Source: Cloacimonetes bacterium UBA6097
GTDB taxonomy: Bacteria > Cloacimonadota > Cloacimonadia > Cloacimonadales > Cloacimonadaceae
Length of the DNA stretch: 64,000 bases
Assembly: GCA_002435865.1 (NCBI GenBank)
Contig: DIWV01000013.1
Location: 50,309-114,308 of the forward strand
Direction: 5' to 3'
In this document: in pieces, positions 53,459-62,132 of the stretch
Layout of the letters: the number at the start of each line of letters is the position of its first letter
Position numbering within the stretch: the stretch's first letter is position 1
Position numbers and translations under genes: made by a program
The notes under the pieces: model-generated
What the model was told of the DNA's origin: nothing
Seen by the model: only the letters and a program-made list of their open reading frames with translations
Database searches by the model: none

Positions 53459-56400
53459 TTATCTGTTAATAACAAACCAGACGTCTTTGCCGTTAATGTC
53501 ATACTGTTTCATAGCAGGTATTTTTTCTGTGAGTCGCTTCAGTTCATCTGTAAGTGTCTCACTTTTAATATAATCGGCATGGGTTTGCATTGCAAGGGCA
53601 ATATCATCATCTCCGGTCCACTGAACAGAGATTCTGTCCATTATCTCAAAACCGGATTCTTTGCGTGTATACTGGATTTTATTTATCAGCTCACGCGCAT
53701 AGCCTTCAGTAATGAGTTCGGGCGTAAGGGTTGTATCCATTGCAACAAACAGTTTACGGTTAGCCTGGAAGACAAATCCTTCTTTGGGCTTGATTGAAAC
53801 CTGCATGTCTTCCGAGGTCAGCTTCAGTTTTTCACCTTCGACTGTTACTTCAAAATAACCCCTTGTTTTGAATGAATGCATTGCTTCTGTTCCATTTACC
53901 TGTGGCAGCAATGTACTCAAAGCTTTGACATACTTACCGTATTTGGGTCCCATTACCTTGAAATCCGGCTTCAGTTCATACTGCACAAAACCGTCATTCT
54001 CTGCAACATACTTTATCTCATGAATATTAATCTCTTCCTGGATAAGTCCAAACATACGATTAGTTACATACCTTACATCTTCAGGGACATAAAGTGCAGA
54101 CAAAGGCTGACGCACTTTTATCTGACAGTCATTTCGGGCAGCTCTGCCCAGAGACACAATGTCAATAACTGTCTGCATTTCTTCTTCCAGTTCGGAATAA
54201 ATATACTTTTCCTCCGGCTTGGGAAAATCTGCCAGATGTACACTATCTTTTCCTGTAAGGTTCCGATAGATTTCGTCAGATAAATATGGAGCAAAAGGTG
54301 CCATCAGCTTACTGACTTCCACCATTACCTGATACAAGGTTATATAAGCATCTATCTTGTCCTTGGTAAGTTTTATAGACCAGAACCGGCGTCTGCTGCG
54401 GCGTACATACCAGTTGGAAACTTCATCAATAACGAAGTCCTGGATAGCACGCACGCTTTTGGTGAAATCAAACTGCTCGTTCCAATCGGTTACTTTCTTA
54501 ATCAGAGACTGCAGCCTGGAAACAATCCATTTATCAATTTCTGCGGTTTTTTCCCAGGAAGGTGGATATTTTGACACATCAAAGCTATCAATATTGGCAT
54601 AAGTACTGAAGAAAGAATATACATTCCTGAGTGTGCCGATGTACTTATTAACTACTTCTTTGACTTCTTCAATATTAAACCGTGTTGGCAGCCAGGGTGG
54701 ACTTGCTTCCAGTAAATACCAGCGGATGGCATCTGCTCCATAGGTAGCCATCAGTTCCATCGGTTCTACGGCATTACCCTTGCTTTTGCTCATCTTCTGA
54801 CCGTTTTTATCCAGAATCATATCATTAACCAGACATTTCTTATAGCTTGTTTTGCCTGTCAGCAAAGTTGAGATAGTCAGCATGGAATAAAACCAACCTC
54901 GGGTCTGGTCAAGACCTTCAGCTATAAAATCAGCAGGGAACAGACCGTTCTCCAGTAAATCTGCATTTTCAAACGGATAGTGCCATTGGGCAAACGGCAT
55001 GGAACCACTATCAAACCAGCAGTCAATAACTTCACTTGTACGATGCATCATACCCTGGCATTTCTCACAGGTCAAAACCACATCGTCAACATAAGGTTTG
55101 TGTAATTCTATATCAGCAGGAACGGGATTACCGTTTTCCAGCCTGCCCTGGGCTTTTAATTCTGTAATGGAGCCAATAGAGGTTTGGTGTTCACAATGGT
55201 CGCAAACCCAGATATTAAGAGGTGTGCCCCAGAATCTGTCTCTGGATAGCGCCCAGTCGACATTGTTTTCCAGCCATTCGCCGAAACGTTTCTCACCCAC
55301 AAAAGAAGGATACCAGTCAATCTGTTTGTTTTGCTCAATCAGCTGTTGTTTAAACTGGGTTGTCCTGATATACCAGCTTTCACGGGCATAATAAATCAGA
55401 GGACTGTCACATCTCCAGCAGTGCGGATAGCTGTGCTTAACCTGCTCTCTGCGGTAAAGGATTTCCCGTTCTTTCAAGTCCCTGATTATGTCTTTATCGG
55501 CAGTTTTAACAAATTGTCCTGCCCAGGGAGTAACCACTTCTGAAAACTTGCCTTCAACATTAACAGGCTGAACAAAAGGAAGGTTATACTTCTGAGCCAG
55601 GGTAAAGTCATCCTGCCCGAATGCCGGTGCAGTATGCACGATACCGGTTCCGTCTTCCATGGTAACATAATCAGCCAGCCCTACATACCAGGCTTTCTGT
55701 TCAGGCTCAACAAAGCGGAATAACGGTTCATATTGCCTGTGTTCCAGAGTCTTGCCCTTAAATTCATCTATAATTTCATATTCCCCATCCAGCACATTAA
55801 GCCTTGCTTTTGCCATGATGAGGTTGTAATCTTTATGTTTAACTTTTACATAATCTTCTTTGGGATTAACTGCCAATGCTACATTAGAAATCAGTGTCCA
55901 GGGAGTTGTGGTCCAAACCAGGTAATATAGGTTTTCTTCGTCTGTTGCCTTAAACCTTACAAACACGGACGGATCTTCTACATCTCTGTAACCTTGTGCT
56001 ACTTCATGTGAAGACAATGGTGTTCCGCAGCTGGGACAATAGGGTACAATCTTGTAACCCTGATAAATCAGACCGCGATCGTGAAAGTTCTTCAGAATCC
56101 ACCAGACAGATTCTATATAATCATTGCTGAGAGTAATATAGGGGTGGTCAAGGTCAATCCAGTAACCCATCGTTTCCGTCATTTCACGCCACTGTTTTTC
56201 ATAGGTAAAGACGGATTCTTTGCATTTTTTGTTAAAAGCTTCCACACCGTATTCTTCGATGCCTTTCTTGTCTTCCAGTCCCAACTGTTTTTCTACTTCA
56301 ATCTCCACCGGCAGACCGTGTGTGTCCCAACCGGCTTTACGCTTTACCTGAAAGCCCTGCATGGTCTTGAGCCGGCATTGGGCATCCTTGAGCAGACGGG

Positions 56401-56581
56401 CTATCATATGATGGGTTCCGGGCATGCCGTTAGCAGTAGGAGGTCCTTCATAAAAGACATATTTAGGCTTGCCTTCGCGGAAGTCTTCACTTTTCCTGAT
56501 AATATCGTGTTTTTTCCAGTATTCCCTTACCCTGTCTTCCAGATGTTTCGGGCTTTCTTTGAGGTCTAAAGGTTTGTACAT
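53459..56581 (-). CDS. ileS: Isoleucyl-tRNA synthetase (type 2-like)
   Basis: A 1040-residue class I synthetase. The HIGH-type motif is PPTANGMPGTHH (near residues 46-57), KMSKSKGN lies about residue 600, and a tRNA-binding anticodon domain follows. The PTANGxPGxHH form and the length above 1000 point to the type 2 (eukaryote-like) IleRS also found in some bacteria, several of which are naturally resistant to mupirocin. AGGA lies before the ATG. The gene seems single in its operon. Confidence 0.93.
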   Translation of the reverse strand: MYKPLDLKESPKHLEDRVREYWKKHDIIRKSEDFREGKPKYVFYEGPPTANGMPGTHHMIARLLKDAQCRLKTMQGFQVKRKAGWDTHGLPVEIEVEKQLGLEDKKGIEEYGVEAFNKKCKESVFTYEKQWREMTETMGYWIDLDHPYITLSNDYIESVWWILKNFHDRGLIYQGYKIVPYCPSCGTPLSSHEVAQGYRDVEDPSVFVRFKATDEENLYYLVWTTTPWTLISNVALAVNPKEDYVKVKHKDYNLIMAKARLNVLDGEYEIIDEFKGKTLEHRQYEPLFRFVEPEQKAWYVGLADYVTMEDGTGIVHTAPAFGQDDFTLAQKYNLPFVQPVNVEGKFSEVVTPWAGQFVKTADKDIIRDLKEREILYRREQVKHSYPHCWRCDSPLIYYARESWYIRTTQFKQQLIEQNKQIDWYPSFVGEKRFGEWLENNVDWALSRDRFWGTPLNIWVCDHCEHQTSIGSITELKAQGRLENGNPVPADIELHKPYVDDVVLTCEKCQGMMHRTSEVIDCWFDSGSMPFAQWHYPFENADLLENGLFPADFIAEGLDQTRGWFYSMLTISTLLTGKTSYKKCLVNDMILDKNGQKMSKSKGNAVEPMELMATYGADAIRWYLLEASPPWLPTRFNIEEVKEVVNKYIGTLRNVYSFFSTYANIDSFDVSKYPPSWEKTAEIDKWIVSRLQSLIKKVTDWNEQFDFTKSVRAIQDFVIDEVSNWYVRRSRRRFWSIKLTKDKIDAYITLYQVMVEVSKLMAPFAPYLSDEIYRNLTGKDSVHLADFPKPEEKYIYSELEEEMQTVIDIVSLGRAARNDCQIKVRQPLSALYVPEDVRYVTNRMFGLIQEEINIHEIKYVAENDGFVQYELKPDFKVMGPKYGKYVKALSTLLPQVNGTEAMHSFKTRGYFEVTVEGEKLKLTSEDMQVSIKPKEGFVFQANRKLFVAMDTTLTPELITEGYARELINKIQYTRKESGFEIMDRISVQWTGDDDIALAMQTHADYIKSETLTDELKRLTEKIPAMKQYDINGKDVWFVINR

Positions 56582-56650
56582 TGCTTTTTCCTGTAATTTA
56601 TGCTATTTAGAGACACTGAGTCATAGAGTTCTTGTTACCTGTTAAGATTC

Positions 56651-56719
56651 ACGCCTTCGCGGGAATGACAATTCACAAATAACTCATCACCCGTAACCCG
56701 TAACTCATTACCCGTAACT
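56651..56719. repeat. Dispersed motifs (CGCGGGAATGAC and tandem ACCCGTAACTCA)
   Basis: ACGCCTTCGCGGGAATGACA is followed by a short tandem array of TAACTCATCACCCG-type units. Both strings are ones I recognise as common between genes in many bacteria. The array runs to within five bases of the stop of the next minus-strand gene. Confidence 0.65.
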
Positions 56720-56723
56720 GTTT

Positions 56724-57086
56724 TTATACTTTTTTAAGTCCGGTACGTTTCTGTCCGGGAACAAAAGGCTTTTTAACCGGCGGAGGAGCCATTCTTTTGT
56801 GTTCGTGTGCAATTTCTTTGCTGATTTCTTTTTCTTCTTCCTCAGCAGGAGCTTCTTCAAACAACTCGCTGAAGTGTTCTTTGAGGTCTGCATGTCCGCT
56901 GACGTAGGCTTTCCAATCTTCCATGACTGCTTCAATATCCACACACTTGGTGCAGGTAATAAGCAGATTCTGGTCATTAACGCCAATCCAGCCGCGGTCA
57001 TAGCAAAGGCTGCAGCTCTTCTTTTTGCGGTGTTTGAGAGCCATTTTTTTAGCTTCATCCAGATGTTTTTCATCTAATGTAAACAT
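56724..57086 (-). CDS. Small zinc-binding-type protein of unknown function
   Basis: A 120-residue protein with a Cys4 pattern: CSLCYDRGW near residues 25-33 and CTKCVD near residue 45, as in small zinc ribbons. The rest is acidic coiled coil (EEAPAEEEEKEISKE) and a basic C-terminus (RMAPPPVKKPFVPGQKRT). The ribosome binding site is strong (AAGGAG). An overlapping frame on the same strand was rejected as it lacks such a site. Function unknown. Confidence 0.75.
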   Translation of the reverse strand: MFTLDEKHLDEAKKMALKHRKKKSCSLCYDRGWIGVNDQNLLITCTKCVDIEAVMEDWKAYVSGHADLKEHFSELFEEAPAEEEEKEISKEIAHEHKRMAPPPVKKPFVPGQKRTGLKKV

Positions 57087-57177
57087 AGCATCTTCTCCTT
57101 TTTCAACTACTTGCAGTAATGAAGATTAACTAATGATATAGTTATCCAGATTTGCCATTAATTCAAACCTGCAATTT

Positions 57178-57204
57178 CTGAAAAGGAATTTTTTCCTTTT
57201 TCAG
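57178..57204 (-). terminator. Possible terminator hairpin
   Basis: CTGAAAAGGA and TCCTTTTTCAG form a near-perfect stem (one bulged T) with a T-rich loop, between two minus-strand genes. No clear T-tract follows on the minus strand, so termination is plausible only. Confidence 0.4.
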
Positions 57205-57235
57205 TATTAACTGTTATTGTGACTATGAGTTACGC

Positions 57236-57778
57236 TTATTTCTTAGGTCTGCCTTTGCCTGTTGGCTTAATCTGGATTTCTGCCTGTTTCTCGGGTTTTT
57301 CCGCCTTTGGGGTTTTAGTTTTTACAACCGGTTTTTCTACATTTTTTTCTACCGGTTGTTCTACTACAGGTTGTACCTTTGGTGCAACGGGTGCCGACAG
57401 CATTACTTTACGCATTTCGACTTTGATGACGGGTTCCAGTTTATGGGAAACCACGTATAAGGTCTTGTTGCGTGCCAAAGCCAGCTTGTCCTCAATGGAC
57501 AGGGCTTCAAGTTCTTTCAGGTCGGTAACGCGTTCAACTTTACCGGTTGCCTGGTCTACGATTTGAACAAATGTCTGTTTCTCAGCCATGAAGAGAACCT
57601 CCATTATATATTTCTCAGGAAATTTTTCGCATATCTTGGTAACGAAATCGATGTATTCTGCGGCGTGCTGGCGATAGTAGAAACGAAAAGACCTGCACCT
57701 CTCTATGCGCGGGCATATTGCACATAATTGGGGTGTGATGACTTTGTTTCGTTTTACTTCGCAGTGAAAGATTTTCAT
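57236..57778 (-). CDS. Cys-motif protein of unknown function with alternative starts
   Basis: Up to 180 residues. The N-terminal 60 or so has a Cys cluster (FHC...CAICPRIERC) that reads like a real metal site; the rest (MAEKQTFVQIVDQATGKVE, LEALSIEDKLALARN, then a long Pro/Lys/Val-rich tail PVEKNVEKPVVKTKTPK) looks like a separate, highly charged protein. A strong GGAGG lies 8 bases before an internal ATG (minus-strand start at 57589), while the outer ATG used here has no good site. Either two forms are made, or the short form is the real one. No family recognised. Confidence 0.6.
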   Translation of the reverse strand: MKIFHCEVKRNKVITPQLCAICPRIERCRSFRFYYRQHAAEYIDFVTKICEKFPEKYIMEVLFMAEKQTFVQIVDQATGKVERVTDLKELEALSIEDKLALARNKTLYVVSHKLEPVIKVEMRKVMLSAPVAPKVQPVVEQPVEKNVEKPVVKTKTPKAEKPEKQAEIQIKPTGKGRPKK

Positions 57779-57883
57779 AACTTGTTTATATACCGCCAAT
57801 CCACAGTTTTTCTTATTGCCAGATTATCTGTGGAAAGGCTTTTGTCAATAAAATAACGTGATTACTTGCACTTAGGGTGTTTT

Positions 57884-57902
57884 TTAACCACAGAATACAC
57901 AG
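57884..57902. repeat. AACCACAGAATACACAG motif, first copy
   Basis: TTAACCACAGAATACACAG is the exact complement of the sequence at 58331-58349 and shares 16 bases with 58252-58267. The inverted pair brackets the other repeats in this region. Confidence 0.8.
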
Positions 57903-57927
57903 AAAAAACAGAAGGCACTGAATTTGC

Positions 57928-57953
57928 GTCATTCCTGCCTGCGCAGGAACGAC
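57928..57953. repeat. GTCATTCCTGCCTGCGCAGGAACGAC palindromic motif
   Basis: TTCCTGC and GCAGGAA form a 7-bp stem. Strings of this type are widely scattered in bacterial genomes; origin unknown to me. Confidence 0.7.
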
Positions 57954-58060
57954 ACATTCTAGATTTTCTGTGTTTTGTGGATAAAAATATTTCATGCCGA
58001 ACCATTTATCTTCATTTATATCAGACATAAACTGTTTCTTCAGACTTCTTTAAGCCAGGT

Positions 58061-58130
58061 CGATATCCAGTCGATAACCAGTCGATGTCCAGTCGATGAA
58101 ACATCGACCGGTTATCGAGCGGATATCGAG
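58061..58130. repeat. Modular hairpin with three perfect stems (family C)
   Basis: Left arm CGATATCC-AG-TCGATAACC-AG-TCGATGT, loop of 12 bases, right arm ACATCGA-CC-GGTTATCGA-GC-GGATATCG. Each of the three segments pairs perfectly and the two-base spacers mismatch. The diverged copy at 43.5 kb shares the design. Confidence 0.85.
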
Positions 58131-58251
58131 AGAAAATCGACATTTGTTAGAGTTGAGGTTAAAGATTTTTTTAGCATAGAACAATTTCCGGATTCCTGTC
58201 TGGACCGGACTAACCAGGAATTGTGTTTTGTATTCTTTTTTGTCGTTTCTT

Positions 58252-58267
58252 TGTATTCTGTGGTTAA
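58252..58267. repeat. TGTATTCTGTGGTTAA motif
   Basis: Third copy of the CACAGAATACA-type motif, in the same orientation as the copy at 58331. Confidence 0.75.
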
Positions 58268-58277
58268 TATAAGTGGT

Positions 58278-58327
58278 CATGGTGAGCCCGTCGAACCATG
58301 TTTATCCTTCGACAAGCTCAGGATGAC
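58278..58327. repeat. CCTTCGACAAGCTCAGGATGAC-type dispersed repeat
   Basis: GGTGAGCCCGTCGAACCATG and, a few bases on, CCTTCGACAAGCTCAGGATG. I recognise both as strings scattered in many unrelated bacterial genomes. CATGG and CCATG at the ends of the first half pair as a hairpin. Confidence 0.8.
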
Positions 58328-58330
58328 TTC

Positions 58331-58349
58331 CTGTGTATTCTGTGGTTAA
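58331..58349. repeat. CTGTGTATTCTGTGGTTAA motif
   Basis: Exact complement of the copy at 57884. The pair brackets about 430 bases of repeat-rich DNA. Confidence 0.8.
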
Positions 58350-58352
58350 AAT

Positions 58353-58393
58353 CTTTTCGTGTGTTTCGTCTTTTTCGTGTATTCCGTGTTCTA
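58353..58393. repeat. Dispersed GTTTCGTCTTTTTCGTGT motif
   Basis: Opposite-orientation relative of the sequence at 15681, with a slightly different spacing between the shared ACACG and AAAAAGACGAAA blocks. Confidence 0.75.
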
Positions 58394-58404
58394 ACTTCTT
58401 TTCT

Positions 58405-59181
58405 TTACCTTGACAAAGTCCTGTATATTTTAAGGGCGAAGTCTTTCATATCCAATGGTGTTACATATTTCTTCATACTTCCTGACTGCGATGTACAGAT
58501 TGACATCAAAGCAGTTCTGTTGTTAACTTTAAAGTTCACTTCAGAGATGCCCAATGAGTATTCTGCACCTGCGGGAACGTTGGCTATTGGGTTGGCAGGA
58601 ACGGTAAAAGTCCGGGCTGTAACAGGTATTTCCTTTGTATAATCATCTTCATAGTCTTCACCGCCTTCTACTTCTGTATAGGCAGTAACACCGGCAATCT
58701 GGTGGTCATTATTAACCGGCAGTGACCAGGTAAATGTAGCTGACTGAGCAGGATTATATGGCTCAGGGAAGTCAGAATCCGTTATCAGATTTACCATCTT
58801 CAGCGTGGTTTCTGTTTTTGTAACGCCCTCATAGACATATTTAACTGTACAGATTGACCCGGGAGTGACATTGCATTCGCCAATCCAGACGCCCGGTATC
58901 AGGCTGATTATATCTACCACTTCGCCGTTGATAATCAGTTCAGCTGTATCGTTGAAGTCAGGAGGATTGAGACCACCAATCCAGAAAGCAGTTATAAAAT
59001 ATGGAGATTTTCCTCCAAGTGTATTGAAACCAATCACCCATTCGGCAACAGTCGGGGATATATCGTAAATACTGGTGGGAGTATCTATTTCATCATCTGA
59101 GGAATCGGTGGGTCCGCAGGATACCGTAAACAGCATAAAAAAACCAAGCAACAGTATCATTAACATCCAATATCTGCTCAT
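58405..59181 (-). CDS. Lipoprotein of unknown function
   Basis: A 258-residue lipoprotein: signal and lipobox (FTVSC, Cys near residue 22), then a Ser/Asp/Thr spacer and beta-rich domains (SPTVAEWVIGFNTLGG, GVWIGECNVTPGSICTVKYV, fibronectin-like FTWSLPVNNDHQIAGVTAY). No enzyme motif is seen. Possibly a surface adhesion or carbohydrate-binding component. TAGGAGAG precedes the ATG. The 3' end lies beside the repeat region. Confidence 0.7.
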   Translation of the reverse strand: MSRYWMLMILLLGFFMLFTVSCGPTDSSDDEIDTPTSIYDISPTVAEWVIGFNTLGGKSPYFITAFWIGGLNPPDFNDTAELIINGEVVDIISLIPGVWIGECNVTPGSICTVKYVYEGVTKTETTLKMVNLITDSDFPEPYNPAQSATFTWSLPVNNDHQIAGVTAYTEVEGGEDYEDDYTKEIPVTARTFTVPANPIANVPAGAEYSLGISEVNFKVNNRTALMSICTSQSGSMKKYVTPLDMKDFALKIYRTLSR

Positions 59182-59279
59182 TATTATTCTCTCCTAAACT
59201 GTAATTTCAAAAGAAAACTGTTTATAACAGTGAATAGATTAAGTCAATAGAAAAGCATAACAAGACATCAATCAGTTAA

Positions 59280-59939
59280 TTAAACCAGTGTACCTAACTC
59301 CATACTTATACCGTTTAAAATTACATTTAAACCGAATAGAAAATCAGCATCATTATCGTATCCATTTTCCATTACTAATGCTGTGGCTTCATTTAAAAAG
59401 GGAAACTGGGAAGAATCAAAGCTTTTAGAAAAAACCTCAGCCAGTTCTTCAAGGGATTTTTCACTGTCAGAGACATGAGTTAATTGCCTGCAATACCCGT
59501 AAATATAACTGTCAATAAGCGAGGTTACTCGTAGAGACAGCTCGATAGGAAATCCCGCTTTACGAAGAGTTCCGATGTAATTGTTTAAGTACTCCAATCG
59601 GTTAATGCCGCTTTGAATCTGTGAATCCAAAACAAAAGGCAGCCATGGATGTTCGAGGAACAAAGCCATTGCTGACCTTGCCCTGGTTTCCATAATCTTA
59701 CGCCAATTACAGACGGTATTATCATCATGTTCTCCAAAGTCAATATTGGTAACCAATTTGTCTGCCATATGGGAAACAAGCTCATCTTTTGTCTTAAAAT
59801 AATGATACAGAGACATCGCCTGAATATTCAGTTCGGCAGCCAATTTCCTCATTGACAAGGCATTAATCCCGCCTTTGTCAGCAATGGCTATTGCTTTGGA
59901 AATGATTTGCTCTTTTGAGAGTGCCGGTCGTTTTTCCAT
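59280..59939 (-). CDS. TetR/AcrR-family regulator
   Basis: A 219-residue repressor: the N-terminal helix-turn-helix is typical (KEQIISKAIAIADKGGINALSMRKLAAELNIQAMSLYHYFKTKDEL), and the C-terminal ligand domain resembles the TetR_C type (about 75-215). AAAGGAGG lies before the ATG. A GGTA...TACC element lies about 30 bases upstream. The next gene upstream, on the same strand, encodes an outer-membrane-like protein; effector and targets are not known. Confidence 0.88.
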   Translation of the reverse strand: MEKRPALSKEQIISKAIAIADKGGINALSMRKLAAELNIQAMSLYHYFKTKDELVSHMADKLVTNIDFGEHDDNTVCNWRKIMETRARSAMALFLEHPWLPFVLDSQIQSGINRLEYLNNYIGTLRKAGFPIELSLRVTSLIDSYIYGYCRQLTHVSDSEKSLEELAEVFSKSFDSSQFPFLNEATALVMENGYDNDADFLFGLNVILNGISMELGTLV

Positions 59940-60024
59940 ATCAAAAACCTCCTTTTCTCAGGGTATCAGCTCTGTACCTCATTATTAACAATATTGACAA
60001 TAGCGCCGGTAATCGTGTAAAAAA

Positions 60025-60675
60025 TCAATACTCAAAATTTACCCCAATATACATATCAGGTTCAAAGAGGAAGTAGTTATTCCATTTGTCGTCTTCCTGC
60101 CTGAAGGCTTGTGGTACATTTGTGTCAACAGGCCAATATTGGCAATGAATTTGAGGTTCAAGATAAATCTTGTTTTTGAAAAGTGGTATGTGATATCCAA
60201 GATGGTACGAAGTATAGAGCTTAAAACCATTGCTGATTTTGGAGTTGTTTTCATCCAGATACGTCTTTAACTGCAGCAGTATTTCTGCTGCTGCAAACAA
60301 TCCCCGCCATATCGTTCGCTGATACGTAACACCAATGCCGCTTTCCCTTAGCCTTCCGGGATAGAAATTGGTTTCAACGAATTTCAGCTGCTCCTGCATT
60401 GGCATGCCCATCGGGGCAAACAATTTCCAGGTTGCAGCTTTGATGCCGATTTTATCCCTGGGGGTGAGCCTGTATTCAATGTGCAACTCGTAATGGTGCG
60501 TATTTGTTTTTTCCTCTTCATAATTGAGGAGCGAATAATATGTAGTGCTGACTGAAAATTTGTGCTTCTGCACAGAATCATCCGCAAAACTCACATTTGT
60601 CTTATTTTGAACCTGACTGAATGCATTTGCACCCAATATAATACCAAGAACCATTATCAACAGTAACTTTTTCAT
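60025..60675 (-). CDS. Probable outer-membrane beta-barrel protein
   Basis: A 216-residue protein with a signal peptide (1-20, ending NAFSQ), alternating aromatic and polar strands (FSVSTTYYSLLNYEE, HHYELHIEYRLTP, SGIGVTYQRTIWRG, FKLYTSYHLGYH) and a C-terminal aromatic (NFEY), the pattern of a small outer-membrane barrel. No family assigned. A strong AGGAGGAG precedes the ATG. Probably co-transcribed with the TetR regulator. Confidence 0.7.
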   Translation of the reverse strand: MKKLLLIMVLGIILGANAFSQVQNKTNVSFADDSVQKHKFSVSTTYYSLLNYEEEKTNTHHYELHIEYRLTPRDKIGIKAATWKLFAPMGMPMQEQLKFVETNFYPGRLRESGIGVTYQRTIWRGLFAAAEILLQLKTYLDENNSKISNGFKLYTSYHLGYHIPLFKNKIYLEPQIHCQYWPVDTNVPQAFRQEDDKWNNYFLFEPDMYIGVNFEY

Positions 60676-60852
60676 GTTCTCCTCCTGTTTTTGGACACGG
60701 CAACCTTACACCGTAAGTCCGTCAAGTGCTTTTTTTCCGTTATATTCAACTCATGTGGTAACAAACTGCAAAAACTTCTTGACAGACAAGCGGTTGGCGA
60801 TAAATATGGGTTTGTGTTGCCAACCAGTCTTTATAAATATAAGGAGTCTGTT

Positions 60853-61821
60853 ATGAATAACAAAGATGAGATTCAAAAGCTTCAGGAGAGTACCTTGCAG
60901 ATGCATAAGCTGGAAGACGGTATCCTGGATATGACATTAGGTTTTATCCTGACAATATTTGGTCTGGGTTTTCTTTCCAATAACACTGCTGTTTTATGGT
61001 TGTTAGTATACTCATTTGTATTGCTCTCACGGAAAATGAAGAGAAGATATGTTTATCCGAGAGTAGGAATTGCAGTTTTTGTAGAAAAACAAAAACAAGC
61101 AAGGCCTTACCGCATATTATTAATAGCAGGAGTGCTGGGTCTTTTACTAGTTGGGTATGCATTTTTTAGCAGGGGTAGGTCTGATCTTGATATTTTGCAC
61201 CCTATCTTTAATACATCTGGCATTTTAATAGCAGGAGTGGTGATGCTTGGTGGTATCTTCAGGAAACAATTATTTTATCTGGCAGGGCTGGCACTGATGA
61301 TTCCACTTATTATAGTTCAGTTCAGCAAAGATTATTGGATTGCTGTCAGTATGGCAATTGCTGTTTCAATCATGCTTTTAATTCTCCTGATGTGGATGTC
61401 TAAAAAAAGCAAAGCTGATAATACAATAAGCCGTCCCACTGTAGTAATCCACAGTTATCTGATGGTAGCTGGGTTGCTGGGTTTTTTGTATTTTTTATTG
61501 GCTTGCCTGCAGCCTGTCTATGCTGCCAATATCAGACATTGGGGTATAATAAATCATGTTTTGATTTTCAGTAACATGGTGGCATTGGTAATTCTCGGCA
61601 TCGGTCTTGCCTATAAAGCACCAAGGTTCTACCTGTATGCTGCTTTACTGAGTGCATCTGTTCTAATATCACGGAATGCCCAGGTTTCAGTGATTCATAC
61701 CCGGACTATTTTTACAAGTGTTGGTTTACTGTTATTGGTCATAGGTACTGCAATGTTTTTCCGTTTCCTGAAAAAGTATCCTGTTTTAGGGGAAAAAGAA
61801 GATGAATCGGGAGAAAACTGA
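60853..61821 (+). CDS. Multi-pass membrane protein (paralogue 1)
   Basis: A 322-residue integral membrane protein with about eight hydrophobic segments after a polar N-terminus. Conserved spots shared with the third gene of the cassette: MTLGFILTIFGLGF, KRRYVYPRVGIAVF, an FRKQLFY-type motif, AYKAPRFYLYAAL and RFLKKYPVLGE. No transporter signature is seen. AAGGAG lies before the chosen ATG; a longer frame upstream is not plausible. The next gene, a winged-helix regulator, overlaps it by 20 bases. Confidence 0.75.
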   Translation: MNNKDEIQKLQESTLQMHKLEDGILDMTLGFILTIFGLGFLSNNTAVLWLLVYSFVLLSRKMKRRYVYPRVGIAVFVEKQKQARPYRILLIAGVLGLLLVGYAFFSRGRSDLDILHPIFNTSGILIAGVVMLGGIFRKQLFYLAGLALMIPLIIVQFSKDYWIAVSMAIAVSIMLLILLMWMSKKSKADNTISRPTVVIHSYLMVAGLLGFLYFLLACLQPVYAANIRHWGIINHVLIFSNMVALVILGIGLAYKAPRFYLYAALLSASVLISRNAQVSVIHTRTIFTSVGLLLLVIGTAMFFRFLKKYPVLGEKEDESGEN

Positions 61822-62131
61822 TAACACAATCCAGTTTGACGATATAGATAAAATCGCCCACGAACCCGGGCGGCTGATGATACTATTGCATCTGTTCATT
61901 GTGGAAAAGGCGGATTTTATCTACCTGATGAAGCAGACCGGGCTTTCCAAAGGCAATCTATCCTCGCACCTGAGCAAACTGGAAGAAGCCGGATATATTG
62001 AAGTAAAGAAAGAATTTATAGAGAAAATTCCTCACACCTTTTTATCCCTTACAGAAAAGGGACGCACTGCCTTTACAGACTACAAGGAAACTATCTTGAC
62101 TTTATTGAAGTCCAATAACCAAAGAGGTTAG
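61802..62131 (+). CDS. Winged-helix transcriptional regulator
   Basis: A 109-residue MarR/ArsR-type winged-helix protein: DDIDKIAHEPGRLMILLHLFIVEKADFIYLMKQTGLSKGNLSSHLSKLEEAGYIEVKKEFIEKIP gives the helix-turn-helix and wing. There are no Cys ligands. It sits between two paralogous membrane proteins with a 20-base overlap on one side and a one-base gap on the other, so it probably controls its own operon. Confidence 0.85.
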   Translation: MNREKTDNTIQFDDIDKIAHEPGRLMILLHLFIVEKADFIYLMKQTGLSKGNLSSHLSKLEEAGYIEVKKEFIEKIPHTFLSLTEKGRTAFTDYKETILTLLKSNNQRG

Positions 62132-62132
62132 C

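Larger units (their letters stand above)
57800..58404. other. 605-base non-coding region rich in dispersed repeats
   Basis: Between two minus-strand genes. It holds six repeat or palindrome elements (listed separately) packed into about 500 bases. Frames crossing it are not convincing, since they run through repeats and have no family features. No gene is seen. Confidence 0.75.

Noticed and set aside
56708..57073. Second frame on the same strand over the small Cys protein
   Set aside because: Its start lacks a site, and its composition (Lys/Arg/Ala-rich) is that of a shifted frame; the chosen frame has paired Cys motifs and AAGGAG.
57975..58642. Two + strand frames across the repeat region
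   Set aside because: They are built mostly of dispersed repeats and of the antisense of the lipoprotein gene.
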